Part shown: positions 1 through 8,327 of the stretch, piece after piece
Position numbering within the stretch: position 1 is the stretch's first letter
How the letters are laid out: the number at the start of each line of letters is the position of its first letter
Assembly (NCBI GenBank): GCA_041687495.1
Contig: JAWLBR010000006.1
Location: 1-61,725, forward strand
Source: JAWLBR01 sp041687495
Lineage (GTDB): Bacteria; Bacillota; Limnochordia; DTU087; JAAYGB01
Direction: 5' to 3'
Length of the DNA stretch: 61,725 bases
Notes under the pieces: generated by a model
What the model was told of the DNA's origin: nothing
Database searches by the model: none
Seen by the model: only the letters and a program-made list of their open reading frames with translations
Program-made: the position numbers and the translations under genes

Positions 1-48
1 GCCGTCTTGGATGTTTTCGGGTGAGTTCATGTTAAGGGTGGGAAAGAA
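1..48 (+). other. Edge fragment upstream of fliS
   Basis: One frame reads seven codons (AVLDVFG) to a TGA at 22-24 and may be the end of an upstream gene. In other genomes fliD commonly precedes fliS, but seven residues are too few to identify anything. A purine-rich ribosome binding site (GGTGGGAAAG) follows just before the fliS start. Confidence 0.3.
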
Positions 49-468
49 ATGAATGCGAATCCATACAGAGCGTATCGCAAGACACAAGTGCAAACAGCTT
101 CAGGACTAGACTTGGTTTTGCTTCTGTACAATGGAGCGATCAAGTTTTCGAAGCAAGGGCTGATCGCTTTAGAGGAGAGAAAGCTAGAACCGGCACACCA
201 GTCCTTGGTGAAGGCTCAGGATATCATTTCTGAGCTTAGTGTCTCTTTGAACCATGAGGTGGGGGGAGACATTTCCCGGAGCCTGGAGCAGTTGTATGAC
301 TATATGAGTTGGCGCTTAGTGGAGGCCAACATCCAAAAAGATAAGGGTCCAGTGGAAGAAGTCATAGGAATGTTAGAGGAATTGAGAGATACTTGGACGC
401 AAGTGGGAAAGACCCACCGTAACCGGGACAATGATCAGGAACCCACCGGATTTGACATTGCTAAATAG
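49..468 (+). CDS. fliS: Flagellar secretion chaperone FliS
   Basis: This 139-residue protein begins NPYRAYRKTQVQTAS, the conserved FliS N-terminus, followed by LVLLLYNGAIKF (about residues 23-34), which forms part of the helical bundle. FliS binds the C-terminus of flagellin in the cytoplasm, prevents premature polymerisation and hands it to the flagellar export gate. Length fits the family (120-140 residues). The ATG is preceded by GGTGGGAAAG. A Rho-independent terminator lies directly downstream, so fliS is probably the last gene of a flagellar operon entering from the left. The usual partner fliT does not follow; nanE does. Confidence 0.93.
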   Translation: MNANPYRAYRKTQVQTASGLDLVLLLYNGAIKFSKQGLIALEERKLEPAHQSLVKAQDIISELSVSLNHEVGGDISRSLEQLYDYMSWRLVEANIQKDKGPVEEVIGMLEELRDTWTQVGKTHRNRDNDQEPTGFDIAK

Positions 469-482
469 ATAATGGAGAATCG

Positions 483-514
483 CCCGCTGCAAAGGACGTT
501 GTGGCGGGTTTTTT
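483..514 (+). terminator. Rho-independent terminator of fliS
   Basis: The arms at 483-492 and 499-508 pair over 10 bp (two wobble pairs) around a 6-nt loop and are followed by six T residues. It closes the flagellar transcript before nanE. Confidence 0.85.
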
Positions 515-542
515 GTTAGTCTGGTAAAGGAGGAGCGCATTT

Positions 543-1220
543 ATGTCGATTTTGGATCAGCTGGCAGGAGGATTGATCGTTTCCTGTCAAGCGCTGGAGT
601 ATGAGCCCTTGCATGGGCCCTGGCTGATGGCCGGAATGGCACGGGCCGCAAAGCAAGGTGGTGCGGTAGGGATTCGAGCCAATGGTGCCCAAGACATTCG
701 AGCGATCAAAGAAGCAGTAGGTTTGCCGGTAATAGGGATCGAGAAGCAGGACGACGCAGCCGGTGGACTGTGCATTACTCCGGACTATGCCGCAGCCCAG
801 CGGGTCGCTGAAGCTGGGTCAGATATTATCGCCCTTGACTGCCGTGTCGCTAGGCCCTTCGGAGATGAGCTCCCAGGATTCATTGCTAGGGTTAAGTCTG
901 AGCTGGGCACCTTGGTAATGGCAGATGTCCAAACTGTGGCCGAGGCTGAGGCGGCTCAGCAGATGGGTGCTGATCTAGGTGCCACTACCTTCGCCTTTCG
1001 CGAAGGCAGATTTGGGTCTGAGCCTGACTTCGAGCTGATCCAGGCGGCCGTTGATCGTTTGTCCATTCCAGTGATCGCTGAGGGCGGTTTTTGGGATCCA
1101 GAACAAGTACTGAAGGCCCTTGAACTTGGGGTATTGGCCGTTGTCGTAGGCACCGCCATTACTCGCCCCCATGATATTACGAAACGGTTTGTCCATGCCA
1201 TTGCTGGCAAATCTAGGTGA
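543..1220 (+). CDS. nanE: N-acetylmannosamine-6-phosphate 2-epimerase
   Basis: This 225-residue TIM barrel interconverts ManNAc-6-P and GlcNAc-6-P in sialic acid and amino-sugar catabolism. NanE hallmarks are visible: GLIVSCQA at the N-terminus, GGAVGIRANG (39-48), PVIGIEK with the catalytic lysine at 68, PVIAEG with the catalytic glutamate at 181, and the phosphate-binding AVVVGTAITRP near the C-terminus. The usual ALDAT strand reads ALDCRVARP here, a mild divergence. The ATG has a strong AAAGGAGGAG site. No nanA or nanK is nearby; a LacI-type regulator follows, so the input sugar is inferred only from the family. Confidence 0.92.
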   Translation: MSILDQLAGGLIVSCQALEYEPLHGPWLMAGMARAAKQGGAVGIRANGAQDIRAIKEAVGLPVIGIEKQDDAAGGLCITPDYAAAQRVAEAGSDIIALDCRVARPFGDELPGFIARVKSELGTLVMADVQTVAEAEAAQQMGADLGATTFAFREGRFGSEPDFELIQAAVDRLSIPVIAEGGFWDPEQVLKALELGVLAVVVGTAITRPHDITKRFVHAIAGKSR

Positions 1221-1235
1221 GAGAAAAATCCCCAG

Positions 1236-1259
1236 CCATGGCAGGAATTCTTGGCATGG
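1236..1259. repeat. 24-bp imperfect palindrome after nanE
   Basis: The site is centred on GAATTC with CCATG and CATGG ends; 10 of 12 half-site positions match. It could be the 3' stem-loop of nanE (no T tract) or a protein-binding site overlapping the putative lacI promoter. Confidence 0.45.
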
Positions 1260-1295
1260 TAACGAAAATGTAATATGCATAGATGAAACCGGTTT
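1251..1295 (+). promoter_or_regulatory. Putative promoter and LacI-family operator
   Basis: TTGGCA (1251-1256), a 17-bp spacer and TATGCA (1274-1279) resemble a weak sigma-A promoter. The perfect palindrome AAACCGGTTT (1286-1295) lies around the expected start of transcription. A central CG in an A/T-flanked palindrome is typical of LacI/GalR operators, so autoregulation of the downstream regulator is inferred. Confidence 0.5.
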
Positions 1296-1380
1296 AATTT
1301 GGTTGGCTTGACGATAACTGGTTTGACGAGTGCTTTTTTTCAATAGTCAAGAAACGGGTATACCGCCCGGGGGTGAAATG

Positions 1381-2412
1381 ATGGGGGCCACCATAGCAGA
1401 TGTTGCAAGAATAGCGGGAGTATCCAAGGCTACAGTGTCAAGGGTGATTAACAATCACTCGGTTCGTTCCACTACTCGATCAAAAGTGCTCCATGCCATG
1501 CGCCAACTGGACTACGAACCCAATGCCCATGCCCGGGGCTTGACTTCCGGTAAGAGCTCGGTCATTGGTGTGATCGTGCCGGGTATTGCCAACCAATTTT
1601 ACGGTGCCATTGTCGACGGGGTGCAGGCTGCGCTGGATTCTCGAGGCTACCATATGATCGTAACCTCTACTGGACATACCGCCAACCAAGGTCGGGAGTG
1701 GGCGGCTGCTAAGATGTTGAAGGAAAAACGGGCAGATGGTGTGCTGGTCGTGACGCCTCGGGCCTTGAGCCCTGACAATTTTATGCACTTATTGAAAAGT
1801 AGTTTTCCATTGGTGGTGGCCGATGGTCATTCTGACGCCCTCAGCGGAGTTATGGTGGATAACTTTGAAGGGGCGGTTAAAGCCGTCAAACACTTAACGG
1901 ATCTGGGGCATCGGAAGATCGCTATGGTCACTGGAATCCCCGGCGCTAAAGAAAATCTGCAGCGCCTGTCAGGGTATCGGGATGCTCTGGAAGGTTCAGG
2001 CATTGAGTTTCGCAGAGATTTAGTTATTCCCGGTAATTACGCATACCAAAGTGGAGTGGCGGCAGCAAAAAAGCTGGTGGAGATGGGCAAAGGGATGCCT
2101 ACGGCGATCTTTGCGGCCAATGACTACATGGCCATGGGTGTGATTAACCATCTGAGCGTCTGCGGCATCAAGGTGCCAGGAGATGTGGCCGTGGTGGGGT
2201 ATGACGACATTGAGTCTGCAGCGTTTTTTCGACCGGCGCTAACCACAGTACGCCAGCCGCTGGTGGAATTGGGAAAAGTGGCTGCCCACAAGCTTTTGTC
2301 AGTGGTAGAAGGCACTGAGCCGGAGACAGTCAGGATTCTGCTGTCGGCGGAGCTGATCGTTCGAGACAGCTCTGGGGCAAAGCCAGTGGTGTCAAATGGA
2401 CAGGTGAGTTAG
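1381..2412 (+). CDS. LacI/GalR-family transcriptional regulator
   Basis: This protein of about 343 residues has the LacI N-terminal helix-turn-helix (TIADVARIAGVSKATVSRVINN, residues 4-25), a hinge region (EPNAHARGL) and a periplasmic-binding-protein-like sensor domain (VIGVIVPGIANQFYGAIVDG and VVGYDDIESAAFFRPALTTVRQP). It should repress sugar genes until an effector binds. I chose the second of two tandem ATGs because GGGGGTG lies 5 nt upstream; an upstream GTG at 1330 is in frame but has no such site. It follows nanE and faces the URO-D-like gene, so it may control nanE, itself and the divergent or nearby MFS-manA genes. The effector is unknown. Confidence 0.9.
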   Translation: MGATIADVARIAGVSKATVSRVINNHSVRSTTRSKVLHAMRQLDYEPNAHARGLTSGKSSVIGVIVPGIANQFYGAIVDGVQAALDSRGYHMIVTSTGHTANQGREWAAAKMLKEKRADGVLVVTPRALSPDNFMHLLKSSFPLVVADGHSDALSGVMVDNFEGAVKAVKHLTDLGHRKIAMVTGIPGAKENLQRLSGYRDALEGSGIEFRRDLVIPGNYAYQSGVAAAKKLVEMGKGMPTAIFAANDYMAMGVINHLSVCGIKVPGDVAVVGYDDIESAAFFRPALTTVRQPLVELGKVAAHKLLSVVEGTEPETVRILLSAELIVRDSSGAKPVVSNGQVS

Positions 2413-2446
2413 CGCATGGCGCACCACAGATTAAGGCAAAATCTGG

Positions 2447-2481
2447 AACGAGGCTTCAGCCGCTGGTGCTGAAGCCTCGTT
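2447..2481. terminator. Bidirectional stem-loop between convergent genes
   Basis: A perfect 14-bp stem (2447-2460 with 2468-2481) has a 7-nt loop and lies between the convergent lacI-type and URO-D-like genes. There is no clear T tract on either strand, so termination is inferred from position and stability. Confidence 0.6.
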
Positions 2482-2523
2482 TGGCATTGTCACGGTGTAT
2501 TCCGTGCTAGCTTAGCCAACTGC

Positions 2524-3606
2524 CTAATCCTGGTACCTGCCGTACTTTTCGACAGCCCACATCATCACTCTGATGTTGCCCAGACTGGTTCCTTCGGAAA
2601 TACTGCCGGCTGTGGCAATCACCAGTCCTCCATCGGCGCCAACCTTATCTATATCACCGCGTACCGCCTGGATGATCTCCTCAGGCGACCCATTGCGCAG
2701 GAGCATCGGGGCGATCTGGCCGCAGATGACGGCGTTGGGCATCGCCTTGCGAATATCCACCGGGTCGAGATTCGGACCCAGGTTGACTTCGTTGATACCT
2801 AGGCGGTGCAGAGTGGGCATGTGGTGTCCCATGTCGCTGTCAGAGTGGTGGTGCCTTCTTGCAGTGGGGTCAGGGGCGAACTCCGCCAGGGCCGCTGCCA
2901 GCATGGGAGCTCCCCACCGGTCGTATTGGCTGGGGGAAACCAGGCAGCAGTTGTCGTCGGTAATCCAGTAACCGACATTGGGCACTCCAGTTTCCTGCCG
3001 CAGCATCCGGATGTACTCCACCAACTTTTCAGTCAGTAGCTTGAAGAAGTCATCCATTACCTCGGGGTAGTCCATGCTGAAGGTCAGAAAGGGCATGGTT
3101 CCCAGGATGGAAGTAGCCATAGTAATCGGACCTCTGTTGCCGGTGCCTAGCCGCAGCGGAGAGCCTGACCTGCGCTCGTACTCGGCTGCATCCTCCGCCC
3201 ACCCTGCCGGGAACACGAAGTTCTTCAGGTTCAGTGCCTTAACCTGCTTCAGCAGAGCTTTCACATCGTCAATATCCTTGACGTCTGACTCCAGCCAAGG
3301 GGTTCCGCCTTCCCGGAGCTCTTGGCGGCTGCCAAAGACCTCCTCGAGGCGCTTGACGCTCTTGCGGGGGATAACCTCGGCAAAATGGCGGCAGCCCAAC
3401 TGCGCTTCCATCCTGTCGTTACAGCGCTTATGTACTTCCTCTCTGTAGTCCAGATCGTGATAGTACCGGACAGTGGATGGGATGCCCATTTCGCCAAATA
3501 ACCAGTGATCGTCCATAGACAGGCTCACGGGCACCCGGGGCTTATTCGTGGAAAAGGGCTTCTGCAGACTTTCCCAGTTCTCCCGCCAGAACGTAGCGAA
3601 ATCCAT
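2524..3606 (-). CDS. Uroporphyrinogen decarboxylase-family (URO-D) protein
   Basis: The roughly 360-residue protein has the look of the URO-D superfamily, a TIM-barrel group that includes haem-pathway HemE and many corrinoid or demethylation proteins. Recognisable pieces are YWITDDNCCLVSPSQYDRW, the HHHSDSDMGHHMPTLHRLGINEVNLGPNLDP segment (a metal- or substrate-binding His/Asp region) and the C-terminal GLVIATAGSISEGTSLGN, similar in position to the GCGIPxxTP region of MtaA/HemE-like proteins. No haem genes are nearby; its neighbours concern sugars, so an uncharacterised sugar or methyl-group role is more likely than haem synthesis. The ATG at 3606 has GGAG 6 nt upstream; a GTG at 3618 is an alternative. 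Confidence 0.75.
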   Translation of the reverse strand: MDFATFWRENWESLQKPFSTNKPRVPVSLSMDDHWLFGEMGIPSTVRYYHDLDYREEVHKRCNDRMEAQLGCRHFAEVIPRKSVKRLEEVFGSRQELREGGTPWLESDVKDIDDVKALLKQVKALNLKNFVFPAGWAEDAAEYERRSGSPLRLGTGNRGPITMATSILGTMPFLTFSMDYPEVMDDFFKLLTEKLVEYIRMLRQETGVPNVGYWITDDNCCLVSPSQYDRWGAPMLAAALAEFAPDPTARRHHHSDSDMGHHMPTLHRLGINEVNLGPNLDPVDIRKAMPNAVICGQIAPMLLRNGSPEEIIQAVRGDIDKVGADGGLVIATAGSISEGTSLGNIRVMMWAVEKYGRYQD

Positions 3607-3893
3607 TTCATACTCCACAGGCTCACAACCTTTTCTGGGTGAAGTTAGAGTTTAATAGAGTTTAATACCAGCAGTAGATAGCTGCTGCTATTCACTTCGC
3701 CCAAAACCAGAAAATTCCTTGTTAGCGGTTAACTCTGAGATCACAGTCGACATCAAGAGTAAGCCACTACTTGGTTTTTTGTCGGTACGGGAGGGTGCTC
3801 GCTGTTCGTGTTGAATCATTTTTAAGATCAGCTAACTTCAGCTGGCGTTGAGTGCGGAAAATAACTGGAGTTTTCCAGAAGAGGGGAAGCTAA
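3607..3893. other. Divergent intergenic region
   Basis: This 287-bp gap separates the minus-strand URO-D-like gene from the plus-strand MFS gene and should hold both promoters. I see a tandem repeat of GAGTTTAATA near 3648-3668 and a short AGCAG/CTGCT inverted repeat near 3670-3690, but no convincing -35/-10 pair and no coding potential. Confidence 0.4.
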
Positions 3894-5177
3894 ATGGCAA
3901 AGGTGTCTCTAGGGGCAGTGAGGGAGCATGGTGAGCTGCGATCCTGGCTGCGCAATCTTTTCACAGTGGGTGCTTGCTACGATCTTTGGGTTGTAGGAAT
4001 GGTGATTACCACCTTAGGGCCTTTGGTCCCGTTTTTAATGCAGGATTTCGGGTTGACCCCTGCGGCGGTGGCGGTGATTTTTACGGCCCGGGGAATCGGT
4101 TACTTGGTCTCGGTTGTGGGCGGGGGACTGGTCACCGACGTGTACGGCCGAAAGGTGGTTGTCGTGTCTGGAGCGCTGCTGATTGGCACCACACTGCTTG
4201 TCTCCACAGGAGGCTCATCTTGGCACTTGGTGGTGGCATTGGCGGCGATTACCGGAGTCGGCCAAGGGCTCATCGATGGTGTAGCCAACGTAATCATGAC
4301 AGATATGCATCGGTCAAACCCGGGTCGAGCTCTGAACTTCCTCCATGTATGGTTTGGGGTTGGTGCTTTTTGCGCTCCGCTGTTGGCCGGCTGGATTCTT
4401 GACGCTGGGGGCAGCTGGACCCATGTGTTTTGGGTGGTAGGTGTTGCTGCTTTAGGTCTTGGCGCGCTGTTTGTCCCCTTTGCCTATCCCACTGGGGCCG
4501 CTCTAGGTGGAACTAAGGCGGCGACGCAGCCCAAACACTCCACCAAGCAGGACGGGCAGGAGGGACAGTCGATCCCATCGACTTTCCAGGCGTTAGCCAA
4601 ATTTGCCCGCTCGCCGATGTTTTTGCTAATGGCAGCCATCATGTTCTTGTACAACGGAGTGGCTGGTTCCATCATCGGTTGGGTTAACACTTATCTGGGG
4701 GCCTTGTTCAATTTCTCCACCATGCAAGCCTCGGTCACTCTCTCGCTGTACAGCGCCGGCATCTTGGTTGGCCGGCTGTTTATGGGAGTGGTGGTTGAGC
4801 GCATTGGATATGGGCTGGCCTTGCTGATCTGTTCCATCGGTTCCTTTCTGTCTATCACCCTTGCTGTTGCCTCGCCCGTTAGTTTCTTGGCGGCGGCGGG
4901 ATTTGCCGGTACGGGGCTGTTTTTCTCGGGGCTTTTTCCGACAGCACTGGCGGTGGGGGGGACGTTGTTTCCTGGAGCGATGGGAACGGTATCCGGGCTG
5001 CTGGTGGGCGCAGCGGCCTTGGGAAGTATGGTAGTTCCCTGGTTTACTGGACTGTTGGTGGACGTGATGGGAATGAAATTGGCCATGGCTGCTAACGCCG
5101 TTCTCCTTTCTGGACTGGCGGCTGCCGGAATCGGTGCGTACACAGCACTGCGGCGTCGGCAAGCAGCAGACGCATAA
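3894..5177 (+). CDS. MFS transporter (sugar-type)
   Basis: This 427-residue major facilitator has about 12 hydrophobic segments. The characteristic loop after helix 2 is present (GGGLVTDVYGRKVV), and GLIDGVANVIMTDMH with LNFLHVWFGVGAFCAPLLAGWI resembles the fucose/glucose-type branch (FucP-like). A hydrophilic linker (about residues 200-235) joins the two six-helix halves. The manA start lies 19 bp after its stop, so both are probably cotranscribed, which argues for import of a hexose or hexose derivative. Substrate cannot be read from sequence. The ATG follows GAGGGGAAGC. Confidence 0.85.
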   Translation: MAKVSLGAVREHGELRSWLRNLFTVGACYDLWVVGMVITTLGPLVPFLMQDFGLTPAAVAVIFTARGIGYLVSVVGGGLVTDVYGRKVVVVSGALLIGTTLLVSTGGSSWHLVVALAAITGVGQGLIDGVANVIMTDMHRSNPGRALNFLHVWFGVGAFCAPLLAGWILDAGGSWTHVFWVVGVAALGLGALFVPFAYPTGAALGGTKAATQPKHSTKQDGQEGQSIPSTFQALAKFARSPMFLLMAAIMFLYNGVAGSIIGWVNTYLGALFNFSTMQASVTLSLYSAGILVGRLFMGVVVERIGYGLALLICSIGSFLSITLAVASPVSFLAAAGFAGTGLFFSGLFPTALAVGGTLFPGAMGTVSGLLVGAAALGSMVVPWFTGLLVDVMGMKLAMAANAVLLSGLAAAGIGAYTALRRRQAADA

Positions 5178-5196
5178 ATTTGGAGGTGTTTTTTGC

Positions 5197-6192
5197 ATGT
5201 ATCCTTTCAAGTTCGCACCCATATACAAAGAGAAGATCTGGGGCGGAGATGCCCTGGCCCGTTTGTTTGGCCGCCAACTTCCGTCGGCCCAGGTGGGCGA
5301 GAGTTGGGACATCGCTGCTCATCCCCACGGCCAGTCAGTGGTGAGCAATGGGCCGTTGACCGGAGCCAAACTCGTCGATCTCCTTGAGTCACACCGAGAG
5401 AAGATTATGGGTAAGACTCCGATGGGGACGGCTGGACAGTTCCCGCTGTTGGTCAAGCTTTTGGATTGCAACGACTGGCTGTCGATTCAGGTGCATCCCG
5501 ATGACGAGTACGCCCGCACCTACGAGAATGGAGAGTTGGGCAAGACCGAGACCTGGGTAGTGCTGCATGCTGAGCCTGGTGCGCAAATTGTCTACGGTGC
5601 CAAGCCCGGGACCACCAAGGAGCAGTTTGCCGGAGCCATTGCCGAAGGACAGGTCGAAGAGCTCCTGCAGATGGTGGAAGTCAAGGTTGGCGATGTCTAC
5701 TCAGTTCCAGCCGGTACGCTGCATGCCCTAGGCAAAGGCGTGGTGGTGGCGGAAGTCCAGCAGAACTCAGATACTGTCTACCGAGCCTACGACTGGGGTC
5801 GGGTGGGTGATGACGGGAAACCTCGAGAGCTTCATGTGGAGCAGGCCCTGAATGTCATTGACTTCTCCCGAACTGCCCCTAAGCAAGCCGCTGCTGGAAT
5901 TGGGCCGAAGCAGTTGGTGGCGGGAAGAGTTGGTGAGTGTCAGCAAACGCTGCTGGACACTAACGACAAGTACGCGATGGAACGCATTGAACTGGCTGGA
6001 CAGTGGAGTCCGGTGCACGAAAACCGGGTAGAGATTTGCATGGCTCTGGAAGGACAGTGCAACGTGTCGGGAGGCGGGGAGCAGATTCAGCTTCGTCCCG
6101 GTGACAGTATTTTAGTCCCCGCGGCGGTTGAAGACCTTACCTTTGCCGGCACTGCAGTATTGCTGCGGGCTTATGTTCCGGAAGGCAAGTAG
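5197..6192 (+). CDS. manA: Class I mannose-6-phosphate isomerase
   Basis: This 331-residue cupin enzyme interconverts mannose-6-P and fructose-6-P. Zinc ligands are visible as Q98 and H100 (IQVHPDD), E118 (GKTET) and H176 (PAGTLHAL). The N-terminus YPFKFAPIYKEKIWGG is typical of the short firmicute ManA/Pmi form. The start is the ATG after GGAGGTG (5182-5188); an in-frame ATG at 5134 lies inside the MFS gene and would only add a spurious extension. It is cotranscribed with the MFS carrier, so imported mannose-type sugar probably enters glycolysis here. Confidence 0.93.
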   Translation: MYPFKFAPIYKEKIWGGDALARLFGRQLPSAQVGESWDIAAHPHGQSVVSNGPLTGAKLVDLLESHREKIMGKTPMGTAGQFPLLVKLLDCNDWLSIQVHPDDEYARTYENGELGKTETWVVLHAEPGAQIVYGAKPGTTKEQFAGAIAEGQVEELLQMVEVKVGDVYSVPAGTLHALGKGVVVAEVQQNSDTVYRAYDWGRVGDDGKPRELHVEQALNVIDFSRTAPKQAAAGIGPKQLVAGRVGECQQTLLDTNDKYAMERIELAGQWSPVHENRVEICMALEGQCNVSGGGEQIQLRPGDSILVPAAVEDLTFAGTAVLLRAYVPEGK

Positions 6193-6219
6193 AGCTGGTT
6201 TGCCAGATACGAAGCGGGG

Positions 6220-6253
6220 AGGCACTTTGGGCGGTAGCGTCCTCGGTGCCTTT
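6220..6253 (+). terminator. Stem-loop downstream of manA
   Basis: AGGCAC pairs with GTGCCT (6220-6225 and 6246-6251). Inside it GGGCG pairs with CGTCC across a symmetric 3x3 internal loop, and TTT follows. It probably ends the MFS-manA transcript before the convergent gene. Confidence 0.5.
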
Positions 6254-6259
6254 ACGTTA

Positions 6260-6862
6260 TCAGTGGGGTTGACTGCGGTGGTGCCCCATGCACACCCTAA
6301 CGCATTCACTGCAGCCCCGTGTCGAATACCGCAGGCAGCTGATCTGGTTCAGCTGTCCCGAGCGGAACGCGTCGGCTGGACAAGCAGCTGTACACTGACC
6401 GCAGGTACGGCAGGCAGCTGAACTAGTTCGGGCGTCAGGCTCTGAGGGAGAACTATCCAGCTGAATCGGTGCGTCGGTAAACAGAGCGGCAAACAGCAGT
6501 CCGGAGCCGTACTGTGAGTTTACCACCAGCCCATTGTGTCCCCAGTGGCCAAGCCCGGCGGACACAGCGAGGGGGCGAAAATCACCGTATAGGGATAGAA
6601 CGCTCTTCCCGTTGGCTGTGTATCCGGCTTGGCGCAGCAGCTGCGTTGACCGGGCTAAGGCTTGGTGACTGCGTTGAGCCACATCACTCAACCACTTGGT
6701 CAGAGTTAGGGGTCGGGTGAAAAACCAGGTGTCTGAGTACGGGAAAGCGATTACGGCTACGGGTACAGATTGCCTAATGGCAGTGTATCCCCATTGCACG
6801 GCGCCGCAGTCGCCAAAGATCTGTTCTAGTTCGGCTCTAACCTGCCTACCAACTTCACTCAT
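6260..6862 (-). CDS. Short QueG-like 4Fe-4S protein
   Basis: The 200-residue protein resembles the central and C-terminal parts of epoxyqueuosine reductase QueG. It has GLGHWGHNGLVVNSQYGSG followed by a double cluster motif, CRTCGQCTAACPADAF and CLRYSTRGCSECVRVC, which should bind two 4Fe-4S clusters. Genuine QueG is over 300 residues with an N-terminal cobalamin-binding part and a C-terminal HEAT region; here the N-terminal part is shortened and the HEAT region absent. It is better called a QueG-like reductase of unknown substrate. The ATG at 6862 has AGGTGG upstream; a longer frame start at 6919 has none. Confidence 0.78.
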   Translation of the reverse strand: MSEVGRQVRAELEQIFGDCGAVQWGYTAIRQSVPVAVIAFPYSDTWFFTRPLTLTKWLSDVAQRSHQALARSTQLLRQAGYTANGKSVLSLYGDFRPLAVSAGLGHWGHNGLVVNSQYGSGLLFAALFTDAPIQLDSSPSEPDARTSSAACRTCGQCTAACPADAFRSGQLNQISCLRYSTRGCSECVRVCMGHHRSQPH

Positions 6863-6995
6863 GCTTTCGCCACCTATCCCTGGAAAGTGTCTACAAGGAC
6901 TAGGTTTTCCCAGTGCCATTCAGGTATGCTTTCGCACCAGGCACGCCAAATCCGATTGTACCTTTTCTAAACCTCGTTGAAGGAGAGCTGCGTTT

Positions 6996-8327
6996 GTGAA
7001 CAACACACATCAGCAACTAGTCGATGCTGTCAATGGGTTGTACCAGCTGACTGTCCTGCGCAGTCTAAGGGAAGACCAGATACTTCAAAGCCTGATCCAG
7101 GCACGGGAGTCGGCCGCAGCCCAAAACGCGGCGGCCTACGCTGCCGTTGGACTTCTACTTGAACACCGAATGGAATGCCATGTACCGGCCGTGTCCGACC
7201 CGTGGACTGATTATCTCCTTGACCTGCTGCTCTTCCTCGATAACCCAATCACCAGAGCATTGGCTCGGGAAAGCTGTCTAGAAGCAGCGGCTAAAATGGC
7301 TCTTTTGCACGACGTACAGGTGCTGCAGCATTTGGCCCAAGCAGGAGAACAGATTCTGCCTCACGGTTTCGGACTCAGTGACCCCTCGGGGATGAAGTAC
7401 ACCGCAGAGGGCTCTACAGTAGCGCCAGCCTTCTCCGGGTGGCGGCGGGATGTCGCTCAGTTGAAGCAAAAGATTGCAGCTGCCAGTGACTGGACAGACG
7501 AGCTTGACCTGCTGCCCAGGTTCTGGCAAAGGCACGGGGTAGGAGTGCTTGGCCAGTTTCCTGCTTTTCGCTGGCTGCCGGGTCGTCATTACACTGAAGC
7601 TGATCAGCTGGGCGGTGTCGCGGTTCCGGATCCCATTCGCCTCCATCAGTTGATCGGGTACGAAGAGCAAAAGAACTTGGTGGTGGACAATACCAGAAGG
7701 CTTATGGAAGGGATTCCGGCACAGAACTTACTGCTTTACGGAGACCGGGGTACGGGCAAGTCCTCGTTGGTCAAGGCCCTCGTCAATGAGTTTGCCGACG
7801 CCGGCCTGCGCTTAGTCGAGGTGAGTAAGGCAGGGATGGCATCTCTGTTCCGTCTGACTGACCGCCTGCGCCGATACCCCAATCCCTGCATCGTTTTCAT
7901 CGACGACCTGTCTTTTGAAGAGACCGAAGTTCAGTATAAGGAGTTAAAAGGGCTCTTAGAGGGTAATGTGGAGAGTCAGCCCGATAACGTGCGGATCTAC
8001 GTCACGACCAACCGCCGCCACTTAGTGAAAGAACGATTATCAGATATGCCTGAGCCCGGCGTCTCCGACGAAGTCCGAGCCAAAGACACGGTAGAGGAAA
8101 AGCTGTCCTTGGCCGATCGATTCGGTATGACAGTGGTGTTTCCAACACCAGACCAGGCGAAGTACTTAACCATCGTGGATGGGCTGGCCCGGGAGGCTGG
8201 CATCGATCTGCCTCCCGAGGAACTGCACGCTAGGGCCATGCGGTGGACGATGTGGCATAATGCCCGGTCTGGCCGAACGGCTCGGCAGTTTATCGACCAG
8301 CTGCGGGGCGAGAAACCTGAGCTCTAG
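6996..8327 (+). CDS. DUF815-family AAA+ ATPase
   Basis: This 443-residue protein has an N-terminal helical region and a C-terminal ATPase: Walker A GDRGTGKSS (about 249-257), Walker B CIVFIDDLSFEE (about 298) and a sensor segment RIYVTTNRRHL. Order and length match the DUF815 family, whose function is not settled. GTG start with AGGAGAG upstream. It stands alone between the QueG-like gene and a convergent MFS gene, and its last 38 bp overlap the 3' end of that MFS gene on the other strand. No partner gene suggests a role. Confidence 0.88.
   Translation: MNNTHQQLVDAVNGLYQLTVLRSLREDQILQSLIQARESAAAQNAAAYAAVGLLLEHRMECHVPAVSDPWTDYLLDLLLFLDNPITRALARESCLEAAAKMALLHDVQVLQHLAQAGEQILPHGFGLSDPSGMKYTAEGSTVAPAFSGWRRDVAQLKQKIAAASDWTDELDLLPRFWQRHGVGVLGQFPAFRWLPGRHYTEADQLGGVAVPDPIRLHQLIGYEEQKNLVVDNTRRLMEGIPAQNLLLYGDRGTGKSSLVKALVNEFADAGLRLVEVSKAGMASLFRLTDRLRRYPNPCIVFIDDLSFEETEVQYKELKGLLEGNVESQPDNVRIYVTTNRRHLVKERLSDMPEPGVSDEVRAKDTVEEKLSLADRFGMTVVFPTPDQAKYLTIVDGLAREAGIDLPPEELHARAMRWTMWHNARSGRTARQFIDQLRGEKPEL

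Noticed and set aside
2524..3606. HemE (haem pathway uroporphyrinogen decarboxylase)
   Set aside because: The conserved HemE N-terminal substrate-binding motif is absent and no haem genes are nearby; the broader family name is safer.
4626..5312. Minus-strand frames opposite the MFS and manA genes
   Set aside because: Low-complexity composition, antisense to well-supported genes, no start signal.
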